A stretch of 64,000 bases of DNA from Massariosphaeria phaeospora (Eukaryota; Ascomycota; Dothideomycetes; Pleosporales): the NCBI GenBank assembly GCA_011032825.1, contig JAADJZ010000001.1, positions 1,116,001-1,180,000 of the forward strand. The letters are read 5' to 3'. Below the pieces are notes generated by a model. The model ran no database searches. It saw nothing but the letters and a program-made list of their open reading frames with translations, and had not been told where the DNA came from. Positions 14,460 to 23,297 of this stretch are shown piece by piece. The translations under genes and the position numbers were made by a program. Position 1 is the first letter of the stretch; each line of letters opens with the position of its first letter.

Positions 14460-14995
14460 TCCATACAAGCATTTTCTTTGGGTCGCATTGGGTTATTTGC
14501 GCATGGTACATGGTCGATTTCATTATAGTTTTTTCGGAAGTATCGGTCGGACGGTTTGCCTTTGGAGTTCTGGATTGACGTCTGACGACTCTCTTTCTTA
14601 CCTTTGATCTCCTATACATAGCTTTTCCTACCGTTTTCTTGTTTTGAGTTTTTCTGCTGTCTGCGGATTGGGTTTGGTAAATGGTACACTTCAGCGATAT
14701 CCTTTGCGTTTTTGTAATACATACCCGCTTACTTGCTAGCATCTGTAGGATTTGGGAATTGATTCATTGGTACATATAAACGTGAGTTTGGGGCTACTCC
14801 GTTGGATAGCATGCAAGCATTCATCTATTATTGTGATGTAGGTCATCAACCTCTCAAGACGGTTGCGGATAATTCGCAGTTTACGCAATCCTCTCGACAG
14901 CATACGAAATACCAGCACTAGGCAGATAATCCACCTCTATCACTACAAAGCCCTACTGTAGTTAGTATACAAGGTAATGTCCACGCAGGGCAGCC
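14460..14995. other. Intergenic, convergent 3' ends
   Basis: AT-richer spacer between the giant repeat gene (+) and the Prp2-like helicase (-). I see no ORF with coding character, no RNA gene and no repeat. It presumably holds both 3' untranslated regions. Confidence 0.6.
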
Positions 14996-17503
14996 TCACG
15001 CCCGACCCGGCCGATCCACGCCCACCTTGCCCTGACCCTTCGGCATTTTGCGATCAATACCTAGTTTCTCCAAATCCTCCTTCTTGTGGTAGTGCGGCGC
15101 CACCTCGACCAGCCAGTCCGGCTCGAGCTGGAAGGCAGATCGCATGTACTCCTTGCTGGTGAGGACGAGCTCGTAGTAGATGACCCACTTGGGGCGGGTC
15201 TCCTGCAGCACGGAGCTCGGGTGGATGTACACGGTCATGCCGTTTTTCACCGTGCGGTACGACTGGCCGTCGCGGGCGAGGCGGGCGGCGTTGGGGAAGA
15301 AGCCTGCGGTCAGCGCCTTGCGGATGGCGGTGTGGTTGCCGATGCCGCAGGTGGAGATCTGGACCTCGACGCGGTCGCAGAGCTTGACGAGCTGGTCCTT
15401 GACGTCGCGGGCGCGGTTGAGGGAGCGCTGCTGCAGGAAGTTTTCCTTGCTCCAGAGGGTGTCGAATTCGGTTTGCTCCCACTGGTTCCAGATGTTGAGG
15501 AAGGTGAGGTGGTCGCCGCCCTCTTTGTTGGTGAAGCGGGCGCGCGCGGCGTCGGCGTAGAGTTTTTTGTCTTTGGGGCGGAAGAACAGGGCGGCGGATT
15601 CGGACAGCATGGAGACAATTGAGAGCACTTCTTCGACGCAGCCGTACTTGTCGGCCGCGATGATGGCTGCGGCAAGCATGACGTCTGTGGGGAATTCGGC
15701 GAGCTTCCGGCCCAGTCGAGTGAGTTGGCCTGTTTCCGATATGGCACCGAGCGAATACAGGAGCTCCAGTGCACGGATAAGAGTGTCGGCAGGCGGAGAA
15801 TCGATGAAGTCGAAACTGACCAGATCGTTGATCCCAAGACTCTTCAGCATAAGAACGACCGAGTTGAGATTTGTACGCTGGATTTCAGGGGCAGAGTCCT
15901 CCTCAAGCTCGTTGTAGTACGCGAATTTAGTGTATAGACGGAAACACTTGCCCGGTCCCGTTCGTCCAGCTCGGCCTGCACGCTGATTTGCAGATGCACG
16001 TGAACACGGCGAGATGATTAGCTGTTGCATTCCAGTCCGGGAATTGTAGACGTCCTCTTTCACGTAGCCTGGGTCGATAACGTAAACGATGCCGTCGATT
16101 GTGAGCGAGGTTTCGGCAATGTTAGTGGCAAGGACAATCTTGCGTGCTTTCGGGGGAGTGGGTTCGAAGATCTTTGCTTGAAGATCCGTTGGTAGATTGG
16201 CATAAATCGGTGCAATTATGAGTTCTGGGGCACGATTGCCTAGCTTCTTTGCAGTCTCCTCGAGATTTTCCTGGACAGCCTCAATCTCGTCCTGTCCCGT
16301 TAGGAAAACCAATATGTCTCCAGGTGGTTGGGATAGATGGATCTGAAGCGATGTGGTTACCACGGCATTTAAGTAGTTTGCTTCAGGTTGTGTTGTGTAG
16401 TGGATGTCCACTGGGTATCGTCGGCCGGGGATATTGAAGATAGGAGCGTCATCGAAATATTTGGAGAACTTCTCGGCGTTCATGGTGGCACTCGCAATGA
16501 GGAGCTTCAGATCGGGCCTCTGTCGGGCGACGTCTTTAGCGATAGCCATGATCACGTCGGTGTGTAAGCTGCGCTCGTGGGCTTCGTCGATCATGATTGC
16601 TGAGTACTGGGCAAGATCTGGACTGGCTAACAGCTCCCTAAGAAGCATTCCGTCCGTCATGTACTGTATCCGTGTTTTCTCGGTCGTCTTGTTCTCGAAG
16701 CGGATGCTGTAGCCAACAGTGCTCCCAATCCGGCAACCAACCTCGTCCGCAACACGCTGGGCAACGGACATGGCAGCCACTCGTCGAGGCTGCGTACATC
16801 CGACTTTCTTCCCGTCCTTTGTATACCCTGCCTCGTACAGATACTGGGGGATCTGCGTCGTCTTTCCGCTGCCCGTTTCGCCAACAATGATCAAGACCTG
16901 GTATTCGGCCACAGCGTCCAGTATCTGTTCTCGGAATGTGTACATCGGAAGGCTCTTCCGGACCTCATCGATTGTCTGCGCCTTCTTTTCCGCAGCATCT
17001 AGCATCTGCTCTAGAGCATGCTGCTCTGGATCGAGGCGGCTCGCTGCATCATTGATGAACGAGATCGCATTGGCTTCGTCGAAGACGTACTCGTAATCTT
17101 CCTCATTCTCATTCTCCCGAGCCGGCTGGTTTATCTGGGCCTTGGCCTTTGAGGTCTGCTCATCCTCCCATTGTTGAACTTCCGATTTGAACTCCTCCTT
17201 GTGCCGCCTCGTCAAAACCTCATCTTTCCTACTCAAGTCGGCGTCCGGAATGAGATACCCATCTCGGTGGTCATCAATCGCCAGGCGCTCCTCAGCGAGC
17301 CGAAGGGTTTCCCGGTTCCTTTTGAACTCGTCGAGCTCCCTTACTGACAAGGTCCTGGAAAACGATCGCTCTTCTTCAGCTTCCTCGGCCACCTGCCGGC
17401 GCAGCAGCAGGATCTTCTCGCTCTCGCGCTTCGAGAGATAGGACTGCCGCGATCGAAGCCGCAGGGCGTCGAGGTCCTCTGGATTCCGGCCTTTCGGAGG
17501 CAT
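14996..17503 (-). CDS. prp2: DEAH-box pre-mRNA splicing helicase, Prp2/DHX16 (S. pombe Cdc28) type
   Basis: A single exon of 835 residues. Helicase motifs are all visible: Walker A GETGSGKT (208-215), TQPRRVAA (about 239-246), DEAH (306-309), SAT (338-340), the LTGQDEIE block (about 401-408) and motif VI QRAGRAGR (507-514). The ratchet and OB-fold region (DUF1605 type) follows and ends with a long WLVEVAPHYH-type tail. The acidic lead YEYVFDE (about 137-143) just before the RecA domain is typical of Prp2/DHX16 rather than Prp16, Prp22 or Prp43. Known role: ATP-driven remodelling that activates the spliceosome before the first transesterification. The protein is shorter at the N-terminus than DHX16 and Cdc28 (both roughly 1,040-1,055 residues). 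The in-frame sequence upstream of the chosen ATG is open for about 115 bp but has no ATG, so an upstream exon is possible. Confidence 0.88.
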   Translation of the reverse strand: MPPKGRNPEDLDALRLRSRQSYLSKRESEKILLLRRQVAEEAEEERSFSRTLSVRELDEFKRNRETLRLAEERLAIDDHRDGYLIPDADLSRKDEVLTRRHKEEFKSEVQQWEDEQTSKAKAQINQPARENENEEDYEYVFDEANAISFINDAASRLDPEQHALEQMLDAAEKKAQTIDEVRKSLPMYTFREQILDAVAEYQVLIIVGETGSGKTTQIPQYLYEAGYTKDGKKVGCTQPRRVAAMSVAQRVADEVGCRIGSTVGYSIRFENKTTEKTRIQYMTDGMLLRELLASPDLAQYSAIMIDEAHERSLHTDVIMAIAKDVARQRPDLKLLIASATMNAEKFSKYFDDAPIFNIPGRRYPVDIHYTTQPEANYLNAVVTTSLQIHLSQPPGDILVFLTGQDEIEAVQENLEETAKKLGNRAPELIIAPIYANLPTDLQAKIFEPTPPKARKIVLATNIAETSLTIDGIVYVIDPGYVKEDVYNSRTGMQQLIISPCSRASANQRAGRAGRTGPGKCFRLYTKFAYYNELEEDSAPEIQRTNLNSVVLMLKSLGINDLVSFDFIDSPPADTLIRALELLYSLGAISETGQLTRLGRKLAEFPTDVMLAAAIIAADKYGCVEEVLSIVSMLSESAALFFRPKDKKLYADAARARFTNKEGGDHLTFLNIWNQWEQTEFDTLWSKENFLQQRSLNRARDVKDQLVKLCDRVEVQISTCGIGNHTAIRKALTAGFFPNAARLARDGQSYRTVKNGMTVYIHPSSVLQETRPKWVIYYELVLTSKEYMRSAFQLEPDWLVEVAPHYHKKEDLEKLGIDRKMPKGQGKVGVDRPGRA

Positions 17504-18805
17504 GTTGGGCGTCGACGCGTGCAGATCGGGGCGACGCGCTGGGAGGTACCGTATGAAGTTGCGAGATGTGCTGAACGCTAGCAGGGGTCTTTGGGTAGAG
17601 CTCCAATCAAGCTCTAGCTAGCAGTCTAGTTTCGCCTACCCCTCCAATCGCCTTACTGTTTCCCCGCTGCGAGCACTTGGCAACTTTACACTGTATGGGA
17701 AATCGGCCGGTGATGGTGCTGAAAATCGAGCCTAGTGGTGCGGAGGGCGCGCGAAATATAAAGGATTTGCTCTCGAGGCAACGGTCGAACGTGACACAAG
17801 GCAGCTACATCACATGATGATGATACCTAGGAAATGTGGGGGTCGCACGGTCCACCGCGTCTTTCCGCCACCGAGTCCCCCGCCCGCGGGCTGTTATAGA
17901 CGCCCGTCCCCTCGCCGGCTCTCACCAGCCCTAACGAGCAAAGCTCTGGACTACCCAAGCTTTCCAAAACCCCATCGTTAGGACGTCCCCAGTCGTACAA
18001 ACATCACCCACACCATCTCCGTATCCTTTACCACAAGCCTCTTCCCCTACAACTAAAGGCGCCAACACCCATCACGATGCCCAAAGCCACTTCAAGCCAT
18101 CCTCCAGTAAAGCGTCGGGTATTCCAACCACGTCCAGGTGTATGGCCGATTGTGCTGAGGCAGAAGGCGTCTGCCTTACTCGCGCAGGTTCCCGTGATAC
18201 AGTAGCGGGGCGTGTCCTGCGTTGGTGCCTCTGTCCTACTCCATACAAAGGGTATGTATATGTTTGGAGAGAACTACCGGCGCACGCTGAAAGTCCTCGT
18301 CAGCTCATAGCGAGGCCTCCTTTGTTTTCAGCGTGAGCTGAGTGGTGGTTGGCTTCGTGGAGCGCACTCCCAGGTCCATGGTTCGTTAAGATGACTCGTA
18401 TAGCTTTACAAGACGGAACATTGGAAAATTGGTTGAAGACGGGCCGCCCACAAGGCAGGACAATTGAGAGCCCCTAGCTCCCATCTTCATCTTTATCTAG
18501 TTTCGGAAGAAAGTATGACAGAGGCTTGGAAGCAAACGGCTCCTCACATATGTCAACTATGAGCTCGTGAAAAACTTCTCTATATGTCGGCTACAAAATC
18601 TGGCTAGGTATCGGCTAATTCAAAGGGCCCCACAAACATATGTCTTACCAGAATGCTCAACGGCTTTGCGCAGTTAAAATGTGAAAACCGAAGGTGAATG
18701 ATATTCGCTGCATTTCGCAGTGATTCTGAACACCCGCTAAGCCTACCCATCAATCGGAAGAACTACCCAAACCGAATATCAAACACTCGCAACACCATGA
18801 CTGAG
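17504..18805. other. Intergenic between Prp2-like and Rad54 genes
   Basis: About 1.3 kb. The part next to 17503 is the presumed promoter and 5' UTR of the helicase. Around 17880-18076 there is a CT-rich leader-like stretch ending in a good initiation context, followed by only a 42-codon ORF (listed separately). 18340-18805 shows nothing recognisable and should contain the Rad54 3' UTR. Confidence 0.5.
18077..18205 (+). CDS. Possible small ORF or first exon, 42 codons, unknown
   Basis: ATG at 18077 sits in a good context (atcacgATGcc) after a long pyrimidine-rich leader, the usual look of a fungal 5' UTR. The reading frame gives MPKATSSHPPVKRRVFQ... and stops after 42 codons. The peptide is basic and low in complexity, with no domain I recognise. 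A GTATGT donor-like site occurs just downstream at about 18250, so it could be the first exon of a spliced gene or the relic of a truncated one. It could also be chance. Confidence 0.22.
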   Translation: MPKATSSHPPVKRRVFQPRPGVWPIVLRQKASALLAQVPVIQ

Positions 18806-21292
18806 CTAATGGCTGATATACTGGAACACGGCGCTGACGTCTTTACAATCCCCCACCGTCTCTTGTCTGAGCAGATGATCCTGGATACGCGCCAGCGGAC
18901 CCTTCTCGCCATCATTGACAAAATGATTCCAGGAGCTGGTGTCACCATAGAGCATAGCTGGTGCCTTGAGCACCTGTCTGCCGTCTTCTTTCCTACACCT
19001 CTTGCACTTGAACGTATCGTGAGTGTCGCTAGTCGTATGATCTCTATACTGAAACAGCTCCCGTAGAGAGTCGCTACTGAAATGCCGTTCCACATCCTCC
19101 GCAGAGTCAACCACACAAGACGATAGCGATTGCTTGTGAGACTGGCGCTGGAAAATCTTCTCCTCGATCGTACCGGTAGCGATAAACCGGTATACGAAAC
19201 AGTCCTTCTTCTGTCCGTCACGCCATACACGGGCGAGAGCTTGCTGATCAGCCGCCGGATTCCAATCGGGGTCGAAAAGGACAAGACGGTTGGCGCCAAT
19301 AAGGTTCAACCCGCATCCACCGGCCTTAGAGGAAAGCAGGAAGATGAACTCAGGCGCCTCGGGATCGTTGAACTTGTCGACTAGCTTCTGCCTCTTACTA
19401 ACGTTCATCGTACCGTCGAGACGAAGGCATCCATACCCTCTCGTGCGGCAAAGTGTAGCGAAGACATCCAGTGTTTGGGTATAATTGGATATAAGCACGA
19501 TCTTGTCGTTCGTGTCCGCACGAATGCGCGCGAGCATGCGGTCCAAAACCAGCATTTTGCCAGAATACCAGACTTTGACGTCACGGTCTCTCCCTCGGGC
19601 GTCTTTGGGCACGAAATCTTCTGGCAGAATATTCTCGCATCCTGTCAGGTCGGTAGGTAGATCCAGTAGGTCAGGATGATTACAGAGTTTCTTCAACATG
19701 CCAATTGCTTTGAGTGGCTGTGAACCCTTGCCTCGAAGAAGGCTCTTGATATCTGGAGATTGGATGAAATGATTGTAAAGATCCTTCTGAAAAGGCGCCA
19801 GATTGCAGAAGACAACATGCTCATATTTGACAGGCAAATATTTTGAGAGAATGTCGTTGGTTCGTCGGATAATGAATTTGTTGACCAAGGTCAACAGCTC
19901 TGCGAGGCGTGCATCACCCTTTTTACGATCCTCGTCTGTCCCGTCTGCGTCGCGACCGCGTAGAATAGGAAGCTCGAATTGCTTGCGGAAATCAGCTCGT
20001 GTACCGAGGTAATTTGGGTTGGCGAAGTTAAGCAGAGAAAAGTACTCTGAAAGATCATTCTGAATCGGAGTGCCGGAGAGAATAACTCGTTTCTGGACAT
20101 TTAAGCCGTTCAGAGCAGTAAATGTTTGACTCTCACCATTCTTCAGACGATGACCTTCGTCACAGAGAAGCAATCCAATAGGTGTTTGGGCCAGCTCACC
20201 CACGTTGAGGCGTAGTGTCTCGTAAGACACTATGAGGACAGGTCTTACAACGGTACGACCAGAGGCAATGCACCACTGCCGTATCTGCTGGGTCAACTCC
20301 TCCTTCGATGCTTTACCGTCAATGGCGAACGGAGTGACAGCATCCTTTCCAAGCCATTTGACCAGCTCATTGGCCCAGTTCCTGACAAGACTAGACGGAC
20401 ATGCTATCACACATTTCTGTATAGTTGACTTTCCTGCATCCGGGGATTGTTTCAAAAGTGTCCACATCAACGCGATGCATTGCAAGGTTTTGCCAAGGCC
20501 CATCTCATCAGCCATGATGCATCCGTTGGCCTTTGGGTCGATCAAGCCGGTGGTGGCACGGTACAGAAACTTCACACCTTCGACCTGATGCGGTCGGAGA
20601 ACTTTCGCCAGTCGCGGATCGATGACCACAGGTACCCTTGGTCTCTCTTCGTCGACCTTTTTCTTTATACCCAGAATGTCTGCTAGACTCTTGTGCTCTA
20701 ATGGGACCTCTAAACTCTTGACTTCGTCCTGGCTCAACTTTGGCACTGCATCTTCCTTTGGAATCGGCTTATCGTCAACGGTAGGATCATATAACACGAT
20801 AGCGAACTCTCCGCTGGGATCATGCAACGGTCGCGCTACAAAGACCCTTCCCAGGCGCATCCCAAGCAACGGCGCTGGTCGACCTGAATTGTACGAGCCG
20901 GTGTCTTTATTGATCAACGGGATAGTAAACTTTGCTCTAAAAGCGCTGTCCTTATCCTTCGCCTTGAAAACAGGGAATCGGTTGGCATCCCGAGTGGCAA
21001 GAGCCAGTCTATCGTCGTTCGAGTATGCCTTATCGCCATCCTCGTTCTCTCCGTCAGCTCCAGAGTAATTGATCTTCCGCCTCTTCCTGGTGGGTTTGTC
21101 TGAGGCTCGTGTCGAGGTCGCGGAACCGGGGCACTTGAAAGGCCTGTGTAAGCGGTCGGCCGATTGAGGTGTGCCGCCGTAGAGACGCGTCGGTTTGGCA
21201 GGAGTGCCTTGCTCGCCGGATGCGAGTGTTTTCGTACGATGCCTGTAGAATTTAGCATGTGGTAGTTCGGTTTCGGAATCTTTTGCTCACAT
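18806..21292 (-). CDS. rad54: Rad54 recombination-repair translocase (Swi2/Snf2 family)
   Basis: Predicted 812 residues from two exons: 21291-21292 (only the AT of the start codon) and 18806-21242 (from the G). The 48-bp intron 21243-21290 has donor GTGAGC, branch-like GCTAA and acceptor CTACAG. No other in-frame ATG exists upstream of the conserved region, and the joined frame begins MHRTKTLASGEQ, consistent with a Rad54 N-terminus. Motifs: DEMGLGKT (about 246-253), DEGH box (about 362-365), ILSGTPIQND, and the C-terminal helicase lobe with GGCGLNLIGANRLVLFDPDW and ARVWRDGQKK. The tail contains the CKRCR cysteine pair typical of Rad54. Known role: ATP-dependent dsDNA translocase that partners Rad51 in homologous recombination. 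Continuous coding through 18806 with no disruption suggests it is functional. Confidence 0.92.
21243..21290 (-). other. Intron splitting the Rad54 start codon (AT^G)
   Basis: On the minus strand exon 1 ends ...ACAAAT, followed by GTGAGC and, 48 bases on, CTACAG then GCATCGTACG. Joining gives ATG CAT CGT in the Rad54 frame. If the intron is retained, the same AT reads AUG-UGA, a start immediately followed by a stop, and the next AUG inside the intron is out of frame. Seen in sequence; splicing itself is inferred. Confidence 0.75.
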
Positions 21293-21590
21293 TTGTGGGA
21301 TGTAGGTTTTGAGTGGTTGGTGCTGTGAGCGATGGCCGCGATGGAGCGATGGCCGCGATGTAGCGATGGTACCTAACTAGCGATGGTGGCATGCGCGTGG
21401 CGATTTCCGTCGCGTCAACAGTTGTCCGCGCTAGCACGTCAGCATGTGATGGCTAACCTCTTAAGGATTGCGCTAGTTGCGAAAAGTCCGTGTCACTTTC
21501 AAACGTTTACAGCTTGCTTTTCATTCCTACAGTTTGTATTCCATATACGATTTAGAGAAAGAGAAAAGCTTTTTCTTATTATCTTGCCTA
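21293..21590. other. Rad54 upstream region
   Basis: Presumed promoter and 5' UTR of Rad54. 21328-21385 contains a short tandem repeat with units around GCGATGG(CCGCGATG/TACC). Toward 21500-21590 base composition becomes AT-rich as the transposon island begins. Confidence 0.5.
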
Positions 21591-21644
21591 ACGTACCTCA
21601 CGAGTAGTCGGGCTACACGGGTTCGCGGAACACTTTTGCCAAGC
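21591..21644 (+). repeat. Solo terminal inverted repeat of a pogo/Fot1 element (relic)
   Basis: 54 bases starting ACGTACCTCACGAG and ending TTTTGCCAAGC, preceded by TA. Same length, start and end as the two terminal repeats of the element at 29492-31355, with several point differences in the middle. No partner end is visible on the far side of the island, so this is a truncated or rearranged copy. Confidence 0.75.
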
Positions 21645-21974
21645 AAATTATCTAATATTATAACCTTAATACCTTTCTTAATAGTAGGCCTATTAGAATA
21701 ATTTATACACTGTTTTAAAGCTCTAAGCTAGAACTTTAAAATCTACTAAAAATTACCTAAATAGGCTAAGTACTACTAGAGTTTTTTAAGTTTAAAGATA
21801 AAGAGCTCGCTTAAGCTCTATACCTAGTATCTAGTAGAATTCTACTATAATAAACTTTTATATTCTAAAATATTTTTATTTATACTATAAGTTAGAGTTC
21901 TAGAAAGTTATATAGTATATAGCTTAGAATTAAAGCTATTAGATAGAATTAGAGCTTATATATAAAACCTACTA
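21645..21974. other. AT-rich degenerate sequence
   Basis: Very AT-rich, rich in CTA/TAG and TTA/TAA, with no open frame. This looks like heavily RIP-mutated transposon DNA; the parent element cannot be named. It lies between the solo terminal repeat and the old pogo element. Confidence 0.5.
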
Positions 21975-22058
21975 ACGTAATTTACTACTAAGTAGAACAC
22001 TTTACTAAGTAGAACAGTTTCTGCCAAGAACTTCTACTCTTTTATCAACGCAACATAT

Positions 22059-22558
22059 TGTTATCAGGAGTGTTCTCTTACCGAAGGTACGAGTTATCGG
22101 ACTCGGAGATTCCGCCTGAGGGATTGTTCTGTGTTCGGAGGGCTTGGTGACAACGAGAGAACAATCTCAATCCTATCCTGGATAGAATAACAAAGTAACA
22201 ATCTGTTGCCTATAGATCCAATCTATGTATGAGATGTACTTAGGAGAGTTAACTACGAAGAATCCGAACTGTAAGGAGATCCTGCCAATCTATATAGTTC
22301 CATGATTCTCCGCCAAGAGCGTCCTGCTCTGCCTGCTACGTCCTGCTACGCCGTAGCACCCGTAGCGCTCGTAGCAACCGCTGCTCGGTGTGCTACGTGC
22401 CAAGGCCCCGTAGCACTCGTAGCGCATCACGTGACCCTTGCTGACCTAATCCTGCCCCGCGCGTCGTTGTACTCCCACCTTGCGCACTGGCAAGCCTTGA
22501 CAACCTTCCTGCGTCGTTGCTTGGTCTACGATACCTAGTATCGTCTCTGTTTGTAACA
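22059..22558 (-). repeat. 3' LTR of the Gypsy element
   Basis: 500 bp, TGTTATCAGG...TTTGTAACA on the plus strand. It differs from the other LTR at five positions, all transitions. It contains eight copies of GTAGC/GCTAC in both orientations, a TCACGTGA palindrome near 22429-22436, a TATATAG near 22291, and a perfect 7-bp inverted repeat ACGATAC-CTA-GTATCGT at 22528-22544. Confidence 0.95.
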
Positions 22559-22576
22559 TTATCCCCCTCTTTAAGG
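22559..22576 (-). promoter_or_regulatory. Polypurine tract
   Basis: Immediately inside the 3' LTR the minus strand reads CCTTAAAGAGGGGGATAA, a purine run adjacent to the LTR boundary, as expected for the plus-strand primer of reverse transcription. It confirms minus-strand orientation of the element. Confidence 0.85.
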
Positions 22577-22724
22577 ATATCGTCCCGATAGCTGTCCTGC
22601 TGTGCCGTGCCGGTTCCTTCCGCGCCTTGCATCAGAGGTGCCCTTTCGTATAAGAGTAGGTCGACCCCGATCCCCGTCGTGTCGTAACTTCCTCTTGTAT
22701 TCCCTCGAGTCCCGGAGTCTAACC

Positions 22725-23297
22725 ATGCCCAAGGTCCCTGTATCTTCTTCCGCGAAGTCGACTGTTCGTAAACACGCTCGGCTTGCGCGTATTCGTGCGA
22801 TGGATCATCCTGTAGCGAAGCCTTGCCGTCGCTGTTTGTCAAAGGGTCTGAAGTGTCTTCTCTCGCCTGAGGGGACTTGTTTGGACTGTATCTCGTCTGG
22901 CTCGGTGTGCAGCCTCTTTCCTTCCGAGGAAGAGTTTGCTGCTGTTGCTGAGAAACAGCGGTCTCTGCGTCGAGAGCTCCTTGCGGTGGAGTTTCAAGAG
23001 CTTGAGATTCGTCGGCGTGTCCTAGAGCTTCGGGCTCAGGTTAACGCGGCCGTTGGTGAAGAGAAGGAGTTGTTTGCTCGTGAGCTAGCAACGATTGAAG
23101 AGATGGAACGTCTTGAGGGGCGCAATCGGGCGCTTCCTCCGATCCCAAGAGTACGGCTTCCACCGATAGTCCTGTACCGCCGCTATTCGAAACGCCTTTG
23201 GCTGACCTGGGCTGGTTACAGACTGACTCTTCTCTGCTCGTTTCTTCTTCTTTTGATTTTTCTGCTTTCCTGGAGAACTCGGATCCTCTGCCTCTAG
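22725..23297 (+). CDS. Antisense Zn(II)2Cys6-type zinc-cluster ORF inside the retrotransposon
   Basis: 190 codons on the strand opposite gag-pol. The chosen ATG (taaccATGcc) begins MPKVPVSSSAK; the frame is open 123 bases further upstream but without an ATG. Residues 34-62 give C-X2-C-X6-C-X7-C-X2-C-X6-C, the spacing of fungal Gal4-type binuclear zinc clusters, after a basic Arg/Lys/His stretch. Residues about 66-125 form a charged Glu/Leu/Arg helix with coiled-coil character. The last 55 codons become hydrophobic and look out of frame. One base out of register (from about 23120 to a stop at 23339-23341) is an acidic, aromatic, Ser/Pro-rich frame. The ORF overlaps the chromodomain end of pol antisense. 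It has no stop codons although the sense genes are riddled with them. Function is unknown; a DNA-binding regulator is inference. Confidence 0.6.
   Translation: MPKVPVSSSAKSTVRKHARLARIRAMDHPVAKPCRRCLSKGLKCLLSPEGTCLDCISSGSVCSLFPSEEEFAAVAEKQRSLRRELLAVEFQELEIRRRVLELRAQVNAAVGEEKELFARELATIEEMERLEGRNRALPPIPRVRLPPIVLYRRYSKRLWLTWAGYRLTLLCSFLLLLIFLLSWRTRILCL

Noticed and set aside
15086..15622. 178-codon frame opposite the Prp2-like helicase
   Set aside because: Val/Gly/Ala-rich antisense artefact of GC-rich third positions.
20914..21258. 114-codon ORF starting at an ATG within the Rad54 intron
   Set aside because: Wrong frame relative to Rad54; the conserved N-terminus lies in the frame reached by joining AT^G.
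22302..22538. 78-codon ORF in each LTR (also 28934-29170)
   Set aside because: Identical in both LTRs simply because the LTRs are copies; low-complexity Ala/Leu composition from GTAGC repeats, no domain.
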